Shown piece after piece: positions 34,650 to 43,732 of a stretch of DNA of 64,000 nt. The notes under the pieces are model-generated. The model saw only the letters and a program-made list of their open reading frames with translations, was not told where the DNA came from and searched no databases. Location of the stretch: the NCBI GenBank assembly GCA_036557665.1, contig DATBHG010000117.1, positions 19,128-83,127 of the forward strand. The letters are read 5' to 3'. The DNA is from VAZQ01 sp036557665 (lineage in GTDB: Bacteria; Pseudomonadota; Alphaproteobacteria; Rhizobiales; Xanthobacteraceae). Positions within the stretch are counted from its first letter, which is position 1; each line of letters starts with the position of its first letter. The translations under genes and the position numbers were made by a program.

Positions 34650-35439
34650 ATGGGCATGCCTCCTGGTCGAGCCGGATGCTTCCGTCGCGAGCCCTCGACA
34701 CCTTGCGCATGCCGGCCAGCCCGATCAGCGAAGCAAGAGCGTATGCCTGCGTCAACCGCAATTGCGCGTGCGGATGCGATGCGTCGTTCCATCGGGGTAC
34801 CGGCCAAGGTGCTACGGCGGCCTACGACACGAGCGGGCAATCGTGCCGCGCCGCTTGCGACTTATCCAGGGAGCTCTCACCAGGCCGCGCCAGCAGCAGC
34901 AGACGCAACAGGTTCCTGGCTTTCGTGTCTCACCCAAGGGGTGCACTCCAAAGCCACCTTCCCTGTAAATCCCTGTAAAGGGGGCGGGGCGCGAGCTCGA
35001 TGATCTGAAAAAACCACGTGCATCCAAGGTCTTATGCCAAAAGGGACGAAGCCAAAACAGGGACGGAACAGGGACGGAACAGGGACGGAGCAGGGATTCT
35101 CGCATCGGAAGATCGAGGGGATGCCCTCAGAGCAGCTCATCACCATGGTTTGCGCAGCTCTCTTGCGCTTCGAGTCATCCCTGTTCCGCGGAATTGCAAG
35201 CCGCCGCTTGCGACCGCAAACATAAAGCCCGCCACGGGCATCCCGGACGGGCTTCAGGTACACTCCTGAAAGATACCCCTTTATACACGAGTCATGTTTC
35301 AATGTCGACGAGCCGCAGGTTGTATTTTCCGCCGGTAAATCGCCGTCCGGTCGCGATCGGAATTCGACCCGTGCTATGATCGCACGGAATTGGAAGGACA
35401 GGACTTCTCCGCGCCCCGCGGCCTGAACAAGGACACTTG
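34650..35439. other. 790-base gene-free stretch
   Basis: No convincing gene on either strand. It holds a short 11-base tandem repeat (35057-35096) and an isolated CCCTGTTCCG at about 35190-35200 that echoes the reverse complement of the repeat unit. The part from about 35270 is less GC-rich and likely carries the promoter of the isomerase-like gene at 35440. Confidence 0.35.
35057..35096. repeat. 11-base tandem repeat
   Basis: Three perfect copies of ACAGGGACGGA at 35057-35067, 35068-35078 and 35079-35089, then a partial copy beginning GCAGGGA. It lies in gene-free DNA. Confidence 0.85.
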
Positions 35440-36231
35440 ATGCCGCGGTTTGCTGCCAATCTCGCGTATCTCTTCACCGAGCGCCCGCTGATCGAGCGGT
35501 TTGCCGCAGCCGCGCGAGCGGGCTTCGCCGCGGTCGAGTTGCAGCTCGCGTACGATCACGCGCCGTCCGCGGTGAAGGCTGAGCTCGATCGGCATGGGCT
35601 GACCGTGCTCGGTATCAATACGGCGCCGGGAAAGGCCCCCACGGGAGAGTTCGGGGTAGGCGCGGTCCCGGGACGCGAGGAGGAATTCGCCGCGCTGTTT
35701 GCGCAAAGTCTGGACTACGTCACCGCCATCGGCGGATGTCAGATTCATTGTCTTGCCGGAAGGGTGCCCCCAGAGCAGCGTCCGGCCGCCGAGCGCACCT
35801 TCATCCGCAATCTCGTGGCGGCAGCGGATCGAGCCGGCGAGCGCAACATCACGATCCTGATCGAGCCCATCAATCCGCGCGACCGGCCGGACTACTTCCT
35901 CACGCGGGTCGAGCAGGCGGCGGACATCACCGCCAAGGTCGGTCGCCCCAATGTGCGCATACAGCTCGACTTCTATCATGCCCAGATCGTCGGGGGCGAT
36001 CTCATCAGGCGATTTGAAAAGCACCTTCCGCTCATCGGGCATGTGCAGGTCGCGGCCGTGCCGTCGCGCCATGAGCCCGATGAAGGGGAGGTGAATTACA
36101 GAGAAATCTTCGCCGCGCTCGATCGGCTCGGATACGGCAAGTGGATCGGCTGCGAGTACCGCCCGCGCGGAAGCACGGAAGACGGCCTGGGATGGGCGCG
36201 TCCTTACGGACTGAGCCCGCGGGCAAACTGA
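35440..36231 (+). CDS. Hydroxypyruvate isomerase-like TIM barrel protein
   Basis: A 263-residue sugar-phosphate-isomerase/epimerase family protein (Hyi/OtnI type). Metal-binding residues are visible in ILIEPINPRDRPDYFL (the glutamate), QLDFYHAQI (aspartate and histidine), HVQVAAVPSRHEPDEGEVNY (histidine and glutamate) and IGCEYRPRG (glutamate). Such enzymes interconvert hydroxypyruvate and tartronate semialdehyde or related 2-oxo acids. Start is the ATG at 35440 (MPRFAANLAYLF). An SDR gene follows after 18 bases; the two could form a small carbohydrate or glyoxylate module. Confidence 0.85.
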   Translation: MPRFAANLAYLFTERPLIERFAAAARAGFAAVELQLAYDHAPSAVKAELDRHGLTVLGINTAPGKAPTGEFGVGAVPGREEEFAALFAQSLDYVTAIGGCQIHCLAGRVPPEQRPAAERTFIRNLVAAADRAGERNITILIEPINPRDRPDYFLTRVEQAADITAKVGRPNVRIQLDFYHAQIVGGDLIRRFEKHLPLIGHVQVAAVPSRHEPDEGEVNYREIFAALDRLGYGKWIGCEYRPRGSTEDGLGWARPYGLSPRAN

Positions 36232-36249
36232 CCACCTATGGAGGAAAGC

Positions 36250-36996
36250 ATGCGGTTCGACAACAAGGCCGCGCTCGTTACCGGGGGCGCATCGGGCTTC
36301 GGCAGGCGCATTGCGGAGCTTTTCGCGCGCGAGGGTGCGCGCGTCGCGGTAGCCGACATCAATGAGCCCGCTGCCCGGGAGGCGGCAGCGGCCATCAGCA
36401 ACACCGCCATCGCACTGCGCTGCGACGTCTCGCAGCGCGCCGACGTGAACGCCGCGGTGAAGGCAACCCAGGACGCTTTCGGCGGCATAGACATCCTGGT
36501 GAACAATGCCGGCATGAGTCACAGACGCCGCCCTATGCTCGAGGTGGAGGAGGAGGAATTCGACCGGCTGATGGCGGTCAATGTGAGGTCGATCTTTCTC
36601 TTCGCTCACGCCGTGGTGCCGCTCATGCGCAAGAAGAGATCGGGCGTCATCATCAATATCGGCTCGACCGCCGGCATTCGGCCGCGTCCCGGGCTGACGT
36701 GGTACAATGCGTCCAAGGGCGCGGTGAACCTCCTCTCGAAATCCATGGCGGCGGAGCTCGCCCCCGACGGCATTCGCGTCTGCGCGGTAGCACCGGTCAT
36801 GGCGGACACGCCGTTGCTGCCGACCTTCATGGGAGGGGATTCGGCGGAGCTTCGCGCCCAGTTCAAAGCCACGGTTCCGCTCGGTCGATTTGCGACGGTC
36901 GACGACGTGGCCAATGCCACGCTGTTCCTGGCCTCCGACGAGGCCTCGTTTCTGACCGGCAATGTGCTGGAGGTCGATGGGGGGCGCTGCGTCTAG
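36250..36996 (+). CDS. SDR family oxidoreductase
   Basis: A 248-residue classical short-chain dehydrogenase. The NAD(P)-binding TGGASGFGRRIA is at about 12-23, NNAG near 86-89, the catalytic serine in NIGSTAGIRPR, and YNASKGAV with the YxxxK pair near 154-158. An acidic residue in ADINEP after the second strand suggests NAD use. A GGAGG ribosome site fixes the ATG at 36250. It follows the isomerase-like gene and probably acts on a hydroxyacid or sugar alcohol. Confidence 0.88.
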   Translation: MRFDNKAALVTGGASGFGRRIAELFAREGARVAVADINEPAAREAAAAISNTAIALRCDVSQRADVNAAVKATQDAFGGIDILVNNAGMSHRRRPMLEVEEEEFDRLMAVNVRSIFLFAHAVVPLMRKKRSGVIINIGSTAGIRPRPGLTWYNASKGAVNLLSKSMAAELAPDGIRVCAVAPVMADTPLLPTFMGGDSAELRAQFKATVPLGRFATVDDVANATLFLASDEASFLTGNVLEVDGGRCV

Positions 36997-37067
36997 GGCT
37001 GGGCCCATCCCCAGGGGCTTATCCCCATGCCCTTGCCTTGCCCCGATCCGCTGTTAGGTTGCGGCGC

Positions 37068-37652
37068 ATGTGGGGCCGCCGTCAACGCAAGCAACTGGAT
37101 GAGCCGAAACCGACCGAATCTCCGGGCCGGCTGACGGAGGCGCTGCGCAAAGCCCGGGTCGAGGCGGCCGATCGCACCGGCGTGGTGGTTGATCTGCACG
37201 ATGCCGAGATCGCCCGGCTCGAGCTCCTGAACGACGCGCTCGATCCGCTGTTCGAGCAGGTCCCCACCGAGATCGATCTGTTCGATCGCGGGCTGAGTCG
37301 AGGCGAGACTCCCCGCCTGTGGCTCGACCCGGTGGCCCACGTCGACATGGGACGCGACAAGCGTGTGTACCGGCTCCTGCAGGACACCCGATACGGCCGC
37401 AAGGTGCTGGCGGAAACCGGCAACGTCGTCGAGATGGTCAACGCCGTGACCAAATACGTCGCTCAGCGCATGATCGAGCGCGAGCGCGCGCTTGCGGACA
37501 CTGCGTTTCCCGCGATTCGCGATCTTCGCTCCGAGGCTCGCGCCCTTCGCCGCCGCAAGCGCCGACGGGGGCTCAAGGCCTTTCTGTTCGGCCTGTTGCT
37601 CGGCTTCGCCACATTGATCATGGCGGCGCTGATCTTCGGCCCGAGGGGGTAG
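37068..37652 (+). CDS. Hypothetical C-terminally anchored protein
   Basis: A 194-residue protein. Residues 1-165 are soluble, charged and mostly helical, with DALDPLFEQVPTEIDLFDRG and VYRLLQDTRYGRKVLAET. A basic stretch (RRRKRRRGLKAF, about 165-178) leads to one membrane helix (LFGLLLGFATLIMAALIFG) at the C-terminus. It is therefore a tail-anchored inner-membrane protein with a cytoplasmic domain. I do not recognise a characterised family. No strong ribosome site is seen at the ATG. Confidence 0.6.
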   Translation: MWGRRQRKQLDEPKPTESPGRLTEALRKARVEAADRTGVVVDLHDAEIARLELLNDALDPLFEQVPTEIDLFDRGLSRGETPRLWLDPVAHVDMGRDKRVYRLLQDTRYGRKVLAETGNVVEMVNAVTKYVAQRMIERERALADTAFPAIRDLRSEARALRRRKRRRGLKAFLFGLLLGFATLIMAALIFGPRG

Positions 37653-37706
37653 CAGGCATCCCCGTGCCGTGCAGGGCGAGGCAATGCCTCGACTGCAGGT
37701 CCAGTC

Positions 37707-38603
37707 TCAATAAAGCTCTCTGCGCTCGACCTCCGTTACGACCTCTCCATCCGCAGAGAGCACCCGCGCAGACAGCTCGCAGTGCCAGTCTCCCGGCTGC
37801 CCGGAGATGCGGTAGAGGTTGTATCCGGCCGGACCGTCCTCTGCTTGCGGCACCTGCGACGCCGAGGGGACGCCGACCGCCGGGATCCGGGAGTGCGGCC
37901 CGGGGAGGTAAATGATCGAACGCACGTGATCATGTCCGTGCAGAAGGAGCTCGGCACCGTGCCGTTCCAATGCCGCCTGCAGTATCGGCGTGTCGATGAG
38001 CCGCATGAAATGCCGGCGCCGGCTGCCCCGGGGAGGGTGATGAAGCAGCACTACCCGGAACCGCCCTTCGCCGCGAGCGCGTTCAAGCAGTCCGGCAAGC
38101 CGATCGATCTGCGTCTTGCCGAGCCGGCCCGTTGCCAGGAAAGGCGCGGTCGGAACGGCGCTGGACAACCCGATAAGCGCCAGAGAGCCGCACCGCCGCA
38201 TGAACGGGAAGTCTGCCGGATCATGCCGGCCGCCATCCTCGCCGCGCATGTAATCGCCCCAATGCAACCGGAAATGGCCGTCCGCGCCGCGGACATAGAG
38301 GTCGTGATTTCCCGGTACCAGTGTCACGTCGCGTGCCGAGCCGAGCGACTCGAGAAAGGCGCGTGCGGGTGCGTATTCATGCGCCAGCGAGATATTAACC
38401 AGGTCGCCGGTGACAGCGATGTGATCGGGAGCGCTCGCCTTCAGGTCCTGTACCACCCGCGCCAGCACCTCGGGGCGGTGGATCAGGCGGCGTTTGCGCC
38501 GCCAGTTGATGTATCCGGTGGCGCGCTTGCCGATGAGCTCGGACCAGCGCGGCTGCGGCAAAGGAGAAAGATGCGGGTCGGAAAGATGCGCCAGCACGAA
38601 CAT
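37707..38603 (-). CDS. Calcineurin-like metallophosphoesterase
   Basis: A 298-residue metallophosphoesterase. The metal-binding blocks are in order: HLSDPHLSP (D and H, about 5-13), the aspartate of VTGDLVN, PGNHDLY, LLHHPPRG and LLHGHDHV. Members hydrolyse phosphodiesters or phosphomonoesters, such as cyclic nucleotides. The ATG at 38603 begins the conserved sequence (MFVLAHLSDPH); frames upstream are not family-like. It is probably a single-gene unit, with the alpha/beta hydrolase upstream on the same strand. Confidence 0.87.
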   Translation of the reverse strand: MFVLAHLSDPHLSPLPQPRWSELIGKRATGYINWRRKRRLIHRPEVLARVVQDLKASAPDHIAVTGDLVNISLAHEYAPARAFLESLGSARDVTLVPGNHDLYVRGADGHFRLHWGDYMRGEDGGRHDPADFPFMRRCGSLALIGLSSAVPTAPFLATGRLGKTQIDRLAGLLERARGEGRFRVVLLHHPPRGSRRRHFMRLIDTPILQAALERHGAELLLHGHDHVRSIIYLPGPHSRIPAVGVPSASQVPQAEDGPAGYNLYRISGQPGDWHCELSARVLSADGEVVTEVERRELY

Positions 38604-38721
38604 TGCGGCTACAGCACGTTCCGATGATGTTGGCGCAGATGGGTTGCTCCACGACGGGCGTGCTCCCTCCCCCCTTTCAGGGATCCTTTCAGGAAGAGGT
38701 ATCTGAGCCGCGCCGTGATTT

Positions 38722-39633
38722 TCACGACACGCCGCATTGGACGAGAAAAGCCTCCACCAGCTGCGCGCATTGCGCAGGCTTTTCGATCTGCAAGAGGTGG
38801 CCCGTGCCCGTGACGAAATCGTAGGCATAGCCTTGCTCGGAAGCGAGCGCCTGGTTGGTCTGCGCCGTGGCCGGCCCGCCTTTGAGATTGGGATCGGCGC
38901 CGATGAGCTTGACCGGCCCGCCGAACTCGGCGGCGCGCGGCCACAGGTTCAACGTCATTGCTTCGGCATAGATCGCGGCCTCATTTTCCGGCGCACACAC
39001 CAGGACATAGCCGTCGCCCTCCGGGTTTCGCCGCAGCACCGATTCCGCCATCAGCTCGTGCGTGCCGCTCACCCAGGCCGCCGCCGCCCGGGATCGGCGA
39101 TAATCCTCGGCGAGCTCCCGCACGGTGTCGAAGCGGCGCCGGCGGCCAAGCGCCCACTGTGTCAGCTTGCTCTCGAACGCCTGCATGACGCCGTAGCGGG
39201 CATGGCCCACCGGCGGCACGTTCGGCGGGTCGAACAGCACCAGGCAATCCCAGCGCCACGCTATCTCCAACGCGTGCTTCATGGCGGCGCGCGCCGACAT
39301 GGAATGGAAAATGCCCGCGGTGCTCTTCTTGCCCCAGCGGGCATTCACGGCATCGAGCACCCGGTCGAGGTCGCGGGTAAGCTGTGCGTAGTCATGGTTG
39401 GGAGGGTCTGCCGGAATGTTCTGCCCATGATTGCGAAAGTCGAACACGAGCACGTCGTATCTGGCCGTGAGCTCTTGCCAGAAGGGCAGATAGGCATCCA
39501 CGGCAAACCCGTTGCCATGCGACACCATCACCCGCGCGCCGTCCCGGTTTCCATGGCGGCGGACCTTGACTCGCGCGCTATCTTCCAAGTCAACTTCGAA
39601 GCTTTCCAGCGGAGCGGGAACGACAAGTTTCAT
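38722..39633 (-). CDS. Alpha/beta hydrolase
   Basis: A 303-residue alpha/beta-fold hydrolase. The VMVSHGNGFAVDAYLPFW block carries the HGN oxyanion segment, then FDFRNHGQN; the usual GxSxG nucleophile position reads GIFHSMSARAA, so the serine elbow is atypical (HSMSA). The C-terminal TGTGHLLQIEKP holds the catalytic histidine. The substrate is unknown. An in-frame ATG at 39648 is an equally possible start and would add five residues. It is divergent from the Bug-type binding protein gene. Confidence 0.75.
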   Translation of the reverse strand: MKLVVPAPLESFEVDLEDSARVKVRRHGNRDGARVMVSHGNGFAVDAYLPFWQELTARYDVLVFDFRNHGQNIPADPPNHDYAQLTRDLDRVLDAVNARWGKKSTAGIFHSMSARAAMKHALEIAWRWDCLVLFDPPNVPPVGHARYGVMQAFESKLTQWALGRRRRFDTVRELAEDYRRSRAAAAWVSGTHELMAESVLRRNPEGDGYVLVCAPENEAAIYAEAMTLNLWPRAAEFGGPVKLIGADPNLKGGPATAQTNQALASEQGYAYDFVTGTGHLLQIEKPAQCAQLVEAFLVQCGVS

Positions 39634-39848
39634 TTTGCTCTGCAGCATGCTGGTCGATGGTACGGTTTGCAAGGGCGCGCGCCAGATGAATCTCCGCGTT
39701 GGCGAGGATCGTGCTTGCGCAGACTGCCTACGCTTGTCCGCGCCGGCCACACGGCCACGATACATCAGACGGTTTGCCTACCTGACGGCTTGTGTGTGAG
39801 ACGGGCGCCGGCCTGAGGAAAAGCAGACATGGGAGCGCACAGCAAGCG

Positions 39849-40820
39849 ATGAAACGACGGGATTTTCTCCTCGCCGCGGCAGCAGGCGTGCTGACGGCGC
39901 CGCACACGGCGCGCGGCCAAGACGCATGGCCCCAGCGCACGATTACCATCATCGTTCCCTTCCTGGCCGGCGGCTCGGCAGACCTGGTCGCGCGCATCTT
40001 CGCGCAGCATTTCCAGGCGAAATACGGCGTTACGGTCGTGGTCGAGAACAAGGGCGGCGCGGGCGGCAGCATCGGGACCGGCATCGTGGCAAAGGCGCCG
40101 CCGGACGGCTACACGCTGGCGCTCGGGACAGTCAGCACGCATACGATCAATCCCTCGCTCTACAGCAAGCTCCCCTACGATACCGAGCGGGATTTTGCGC
40201 CCATCTCGCCGCTCGTGCGCTTCCCAAATCTGCTCGTCGTACGCAATGCCCTGCCGGTGAAGAGCGTAGCCGAGCTTATTGCCTATGGGAGGGCAAACGA
40301 CGGCAAGCTGAATTTTGGCTCCTCCGGCAACGGCACTTCCTCGCATCTCTGCGCAGTCATGCTCATGCGTGCCGCCGGCATTCGCATGACCCACATTCCG
40401 TTCCGAGCCTCCACCGACGAGATGGCGGCGATGATCGGCGGTCAAATCGACCTTACCATCGACAGCATGACGACGATCTGGCCACTCGCTACGGCCGGAG
40501 AGGTGCGCGCCCTGGCGGTGAGCACGCCGCGCCGCGTGGACGCCGCGCCGGATTTGCCGACCATCGGCGAGACGCTTCCAGGTTTCGAGGCAACCGGCTG
40601 GCAGGGTCTGTTCGCTCCCGCCGGCACCCCCGCGCCGATCGTCGAAAAACTGGCGGACGAGGTGAGCCGCATCTTTGCCCTGCCCGAAGTGGTCGGCGCT
40701 CTGCAGAAGGTCGGCGGTGAGGCCTTGCCGATGCGGCCAAGCGAGTTCGCACAGTTTGTCCGGGCCGAGCGGATCAAATGGGCGGACGTAGTGAAAAGCG
40801 CGAATATTCACATCGATTGA
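39849..40820 (+). CDS. Bug/TctC-type solute-binding protein
   Basis: A 323-residue secreted binding protein of the tripartite tricarboxylate transporter (Bug) family, with an arginine-rich signal peptide (MKRRDFLLAAAAGVLTAPH). Family motifs: TIIVPFLAGGSADLVAR, ENKGGAGGSIGTG, PDGYTLALGT and SPLVRFPNLLVV. Bug proteins bind carboxylates, aromatic acids or other small acids. No TctA/TctB membrane genes are present nearby, so it is an orphan, as is common for this family. It stands at the left end of the second catabolic island. Confidence 0.85.
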   Translation: MKRRDFLLAAAAGVLTAPHTARGQDAWPQRTITIIVPFLAGGSADLVARIFAQHFQAKYGVTVVVENKGGAGGSIGTGIVAKAPPDGYTLALGTVSTHTINPSLYSKLPYDTERDFAPISPLVRFPNLLVVRNALPVKSVAELIAYGRANDGKLNFGSSGNGTSSHLCAVMLMRAAGIRMTHIPFRASTDEMAAMIGGQIDLTIDSMTTIWPLATAGEVRALAVSTPRRVDAAPDLPTIGETLPGFEATGWQGLFAPAGTPAPIVEKLADEVSRIFALPEVVGALQKVGGEALPMRPSEFAQFVRAERIKWADVVKSANIHID

Positions 40821-40871
40821 GGTCGTCCTGCCAGCGTTGACGCTGTCGGTCTTCTATGGAAGCCTCGCTCC

Positions 40872-41924
40872 ATGTCCAGAAAAGCAATATCCAAACGACG
40901 ATTGCTCCGCCAAGCCGGCGCGGTAGCCGCGCTCGCGGTGCTTCCCCTTCCACGGCCGGCACGCGCGCAGACGAAGCGGCATGTCGGCATGCGGCTCGAC
41001 TGGCTCTATCAGGGGCCGAATGCGGGCTTCATGATCGCTCAGGAGAAAGGCTTCTATGACGAGGCCGGGCTGAACGTCGAGATCGGCCCCGGCAAGGGCT
41101 CGGGGAGCACCGCACAGCTCGTCGGCAGCAAGGCGGCACAGTTCGGATTCGCGGATGGGTATGTCGTCGGCAACAGTGTAGCGAAAGGAATGAACATCAG
41201 GATGGTCGCCGGAATCTACCGGCGCAATCCGACTGCGGTCATCGTGCTGGAAGAGTCCGGCATCAAGGCCCCGAAGGATCTGGAGGGCAAGACCGTCGCG
41301 AGCCCGACTGGAGGGACACAGTTTCAGCAGTGGCCGGCTTTTGTGAAGGGCTGCGGACTCGATGCGGGCAAGATTCGGCTCACCAACATCGACCCCGCCG
41401 GCAGTCCGCCCGCCTTGATCACCGGCCAGGTCGATGCGATCGCGGGATACGCGCAAGGCTATGTGCCGAGCATCGAGATCCGCGGAAACAAAAAAGCTCG
41501 CATCCTCTGGTACTCGGACTGCGGCGTCACCGCGGTGAGCAACGGCATCATCGTGCATGCCGACCTGATCAAGGAGGATCCCGATCTCATTCGAACGTTC
41601 GTTGCCGCGAGCCTGAAAGGCTTTCTTTACGGCCGTACGCACGTGGACGAGCTCGCCGCCATCGTGAAGAAATTTTCCGAAGCGACGTTGCCGGCGATTT
41701 CGCGGCGCGAGGCCGAGCTGTCGTTCGAGACCTGGGTGACTCCCAGCACGGCGGGCAAGCCGTTGGGATGGATGTCCGAGAAGGATTGGCAGGAAACGAT
41801 ATCGGTGCTCAAGCAATACGGCGGGGTCACGACGCCGCTCGAGCCAGCCCAACTCTTTACCAACGAGTTTGTGCCGATGTCCAATGAGCTCGTCCCTCCG
41901 CAATCCGGACCGAGCAAGATTTGA
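40872..41924 (+). CDS. ABC importer binding protein, NMT1 type (copy A)
   Basis: A 350-residue binding protein with a twin-arginine-like signal (SKRRLLRQAGAVAALAVLPL). The NMT1/THI5/SsuA-type domain shows LDWLYQGPNAGFMIAQEKGF, PTGGTQFQQWPAFVKGC and GWMSEKDWQETISVLKQYG. These bind pyrimidine, sulfonate or similar small molecules. It is a close paralogue of the protein at 47297-48355: long stretches are identical or nearly so, including the block around PAGSPPALITGQV. The ATPase and permease genes follow directly on the same strand. Confidence 0.87.
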   Translation: MSRKAISKRRLLRQAGAVAALAVLPLPRPARAQTKRHVGMRLDWLYQGPNAGFMIAQEKGFYDEAGLNVEIGPGKGSGSTAQLVGSKAAQFGFADGYVVGNSVAKGMNIRMVAGIYRRNPTAVIVLEESGIKAPKDLEGKTVASPTGGTQFQQWPAFVKGCGLDAGKIRLTNIDPAGSPPALITGQVDAIAGYAQGYVPSIEIRGNKKARILWYSDCGVTAVSNGIIVHADLIKEDPDLIRTFVAASLKGFLYGRTHVDELAAIVKKFSEATLPAISRREAELSFETWVTPSTAGKPLGWMSEKDWQETISVLKQYGGVTTPLEPAQLFTNEFVPMSNELVPPQSGPSKI

Positions 41925-41932
41925 CCCTGACG

Positions 41933-42736
41933 ATGTCCTCTCCTTCCGGCTCGCTTGCGGGAGGGGACTATCTCTCGTTTCAGGAGCTGAGCAAGGTCTA
42001 TCCGACCCGCGACGGTCCGGTGCGCGCTCTGGAGCAGGTCTCGCTGCGCGCGCGACGCGGTGAATTTCTCTCCGTGGTCGGACCGAGCGGCTGCGGCAAA
42101 AGCACCCTCCTGATGATCACCGCCGGGCTCCTGCCCGCCTCGAGCGGCAGGGTCAGCGTCGACCGCAAGCCGGTGGCGCGCCCGCGCACCGAGATCGGCA
42201 TCGTATTTCAAAGTCCGGTGTTGCTGGAATGGCGAACGGCGCTCGGCAACGTCATGCTGCAGGCGGAAGCGAAGAAGCTCGAGCGCGCGGCGGCCGAGCG
42301 CAGGGCGCGCCAGCTTCTGGAAGCGGTGGGGCTGGGCGGGTTCGAGCACAAATACCCGCACGAGCTCTCGGGCGGCATGCGCCAGCGCGTTTCGCTCTGC
42401 CGGGCGCTCATTCACGAACCCGATCAACTCTTGATGGACGAGCCGTTCGGAGCGCTCGACGCGCTCACCCGCGATCAGCTGGTCCTCGATCTGCAGCAGA
42501 TCTGCAACGCGCGCCGCATGAGCGTGCTTTTCATCACCCATAGCGTGCCGGAAGCCGTATTCCTCTCCGACCGCGTCGTGGTGATGACGCCGCGTCCGGG
42601 ACGGGTCGAGCGTGTGATCGAGATCGCGTTGCCGCGCCCGCGCACGCTCGCGATGCGCGACACAGCGGAATTCGCGGCCTATAACCGCGAGATCCTCGAC
42701 CTTTTCCTCGCCCGTGGGGTGCTCCGCGAGCACTGA
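41933..42736 (+). CDS. ABC importer ATPase (set A)
   Basis: A 267-residue nucleotide-binding subunit with Walker A GPSGCGKST, Q-loop IVFQSPVLLEWRTALGNV, signature LSGGMRQRVSLCRALIH, Walker B LLMDEPFG and a switch histidine in VLFITHSVPEA. It is probably the partner of binding protein copy A and the permease that follows. A TTG at 41921 overlapping the upstream stop is a possible longer start; the ATG at 41933 is preferred. Confidence 0.88.
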   Translation: MSSPSGSLAGGDYLSFQELSKVYPTRDGPVRALEQVSLRARRGEFLSVVGPSGCGKSTLLMITAGLLPASSGRVSVDRKPVARPRTEIGIVFQSPVLLEWRTALGNVMLQAEAKKLERAAAERRARQLLEAVGLGGFEHKYPHELSGGMRQRVSLCRALIHEPDQLLMDEPFGALDALTRDQLVLDLQQICNARRMSVLFITHSVPEAVFLSDRVVVMTPRPGRVERVIEIALPRPRTLAMRDTAEFAAYNREILDLFLARGVLREH

Positions 42737-42739
42737 GCG

Positions 42740-43594
42740 ATGGCCCAAGCTGACGACGCAGGCGCCCGGCCGGACCTCCGCAATGTGGGGGATCTGGAGC
42801 CGACGCTCGAGCGCGCACGCGGCGAGCGGTGGGCGCGAATGGCCGGGATCCTGTATCCCGCCGGCGTCGTGGCGCTTGTACTTGTCCTCTGGGAAGCGGG
42901 CACGCGCCTCTTTGCCGTCCCCGTATTTCTCCTGCCGCCCCCCACCGCCGTTGCCGTCTCGTTCATCGCCAATGCCTCGCTGCTCGCTTTCGACGCCTGG
43001 ATAACCACGGCGGAGATCCTGCTCGGATTTGCTCTCAGCATTGTCGTCGGGATTCCGCTGGCGCTCGCGATCTTCCTCTGGCCGGTATTCTCGCGCTCGA
43101 TCCTGCCGCTCCTCGTCTCATCCCAGGCCATGCCGAAAGTGGCAGTCGCGCCGCTGTTTCTCGTTTGGTTCGGTTTCGGGCTGCTGCCGAAAGTGCTCAT
43201 AGCGTTTTTGATCGCCTTCTTTCCGATCGTCATCAACACAGCGGTCGGGCTTGCTTCCATCGAGGCCGAGAAGATTCATCTCGCGCGCTCCATGGGCTTC
43301 GGGGCGTTCGCCACGTTTTTCAAGATCCGTCTGCCGAACGCTCTGCCGGCGATCTTCGGCGGCCTGAAGATATCGATTACGCTGGCGGTGGTCGGAGCGG
43401 TCGTGGGCGAATTCGTGGGCGGAGACGCCGGGCTCGGCTATCTCCTCATGGTGGCCAACGGCAGCATGGATACCCAGCTTCTCTTTGCCGGAATCTTCGC
43501 CCTCACTTTCCTTGGCGTGGTGTTGTTCCTGCTGGTGGAAGTGGCCGAGCGGCTCGCAATTCCACGGCACATGATCCAGCGCACGGCGGAGTAG
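42740..43594 (+). CDS. ABC importer permease (set A)
   Basis: A 284-residue permease of the SsuC/ThiX type with six membrane segments. The EAA-like coupling loop is at ARSMGFGAFATFFKIRLPNALPAIF; residues 1-35 are a soluble N-terminal extension. Start is the ATG four bases after the ATPase stop. The gene ends inside the left arm of a REPIN element: its TAG stop is bases 43592-43594 of the palindrome. Confidence 0.87.
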   Translation: MAQADDAGARPDLRNVGDLEPTLERARGERWARMAGILYPAGVVALVLVLWEAGTRLFAVPVFLLPPPTAVAVSFIANASLLAFDAWITTAEILLGFALSIVVGIPLALAIFLWPVFSRSILPLLVSSQAMPKVAVAPLFLVWFGFGLLPKVLIAFLIAFFPIVINTAVGLASIEAEKIHLARSMGFGAFATFFKIRLPNALPAIFGGLKISITLAVVGAVVGEFVGGDAGLGYLLMVANGSMDTQLLFAGIFALTFLGVVLFLLVEVAERLAIPRHMIQRTAE

Positions 43595-43722
43595 GGCGGG
43601 TTAGCGTACGAGTCGGCTGCAAGCAGCCGACTCGTACGCATAACCCGCCGCAATATGGCGCGGCCGATCGGCGGGTTACGCCTGCGAGCCGATCGATCGG
43701 CTCGCACGCTAACCCGCCCTAC
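43591..43722. repeat. REPIN-like double palindrome
   Basis: Two adjacent hairpins. The first pairs 43595-43620 with 43623-43649 over a two-base loop with one bulge; the second pairs 43670-43694 with 43695-43718 with no loop and a few mismatches. The outer ends GTAGGGCGGGTTAGCG (43591-43606) and CGCTAACCCGCCCTAC (43707-43722) are perfect inverted copies over 16 bases. This is the structure of a REP doublet (REPIN). It overlaps the stop of one gene and lies between convergent genes, so it may also end transcription. Confidence 0.9.
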
Positions 43723-43732
43723 AAAACGAGGC

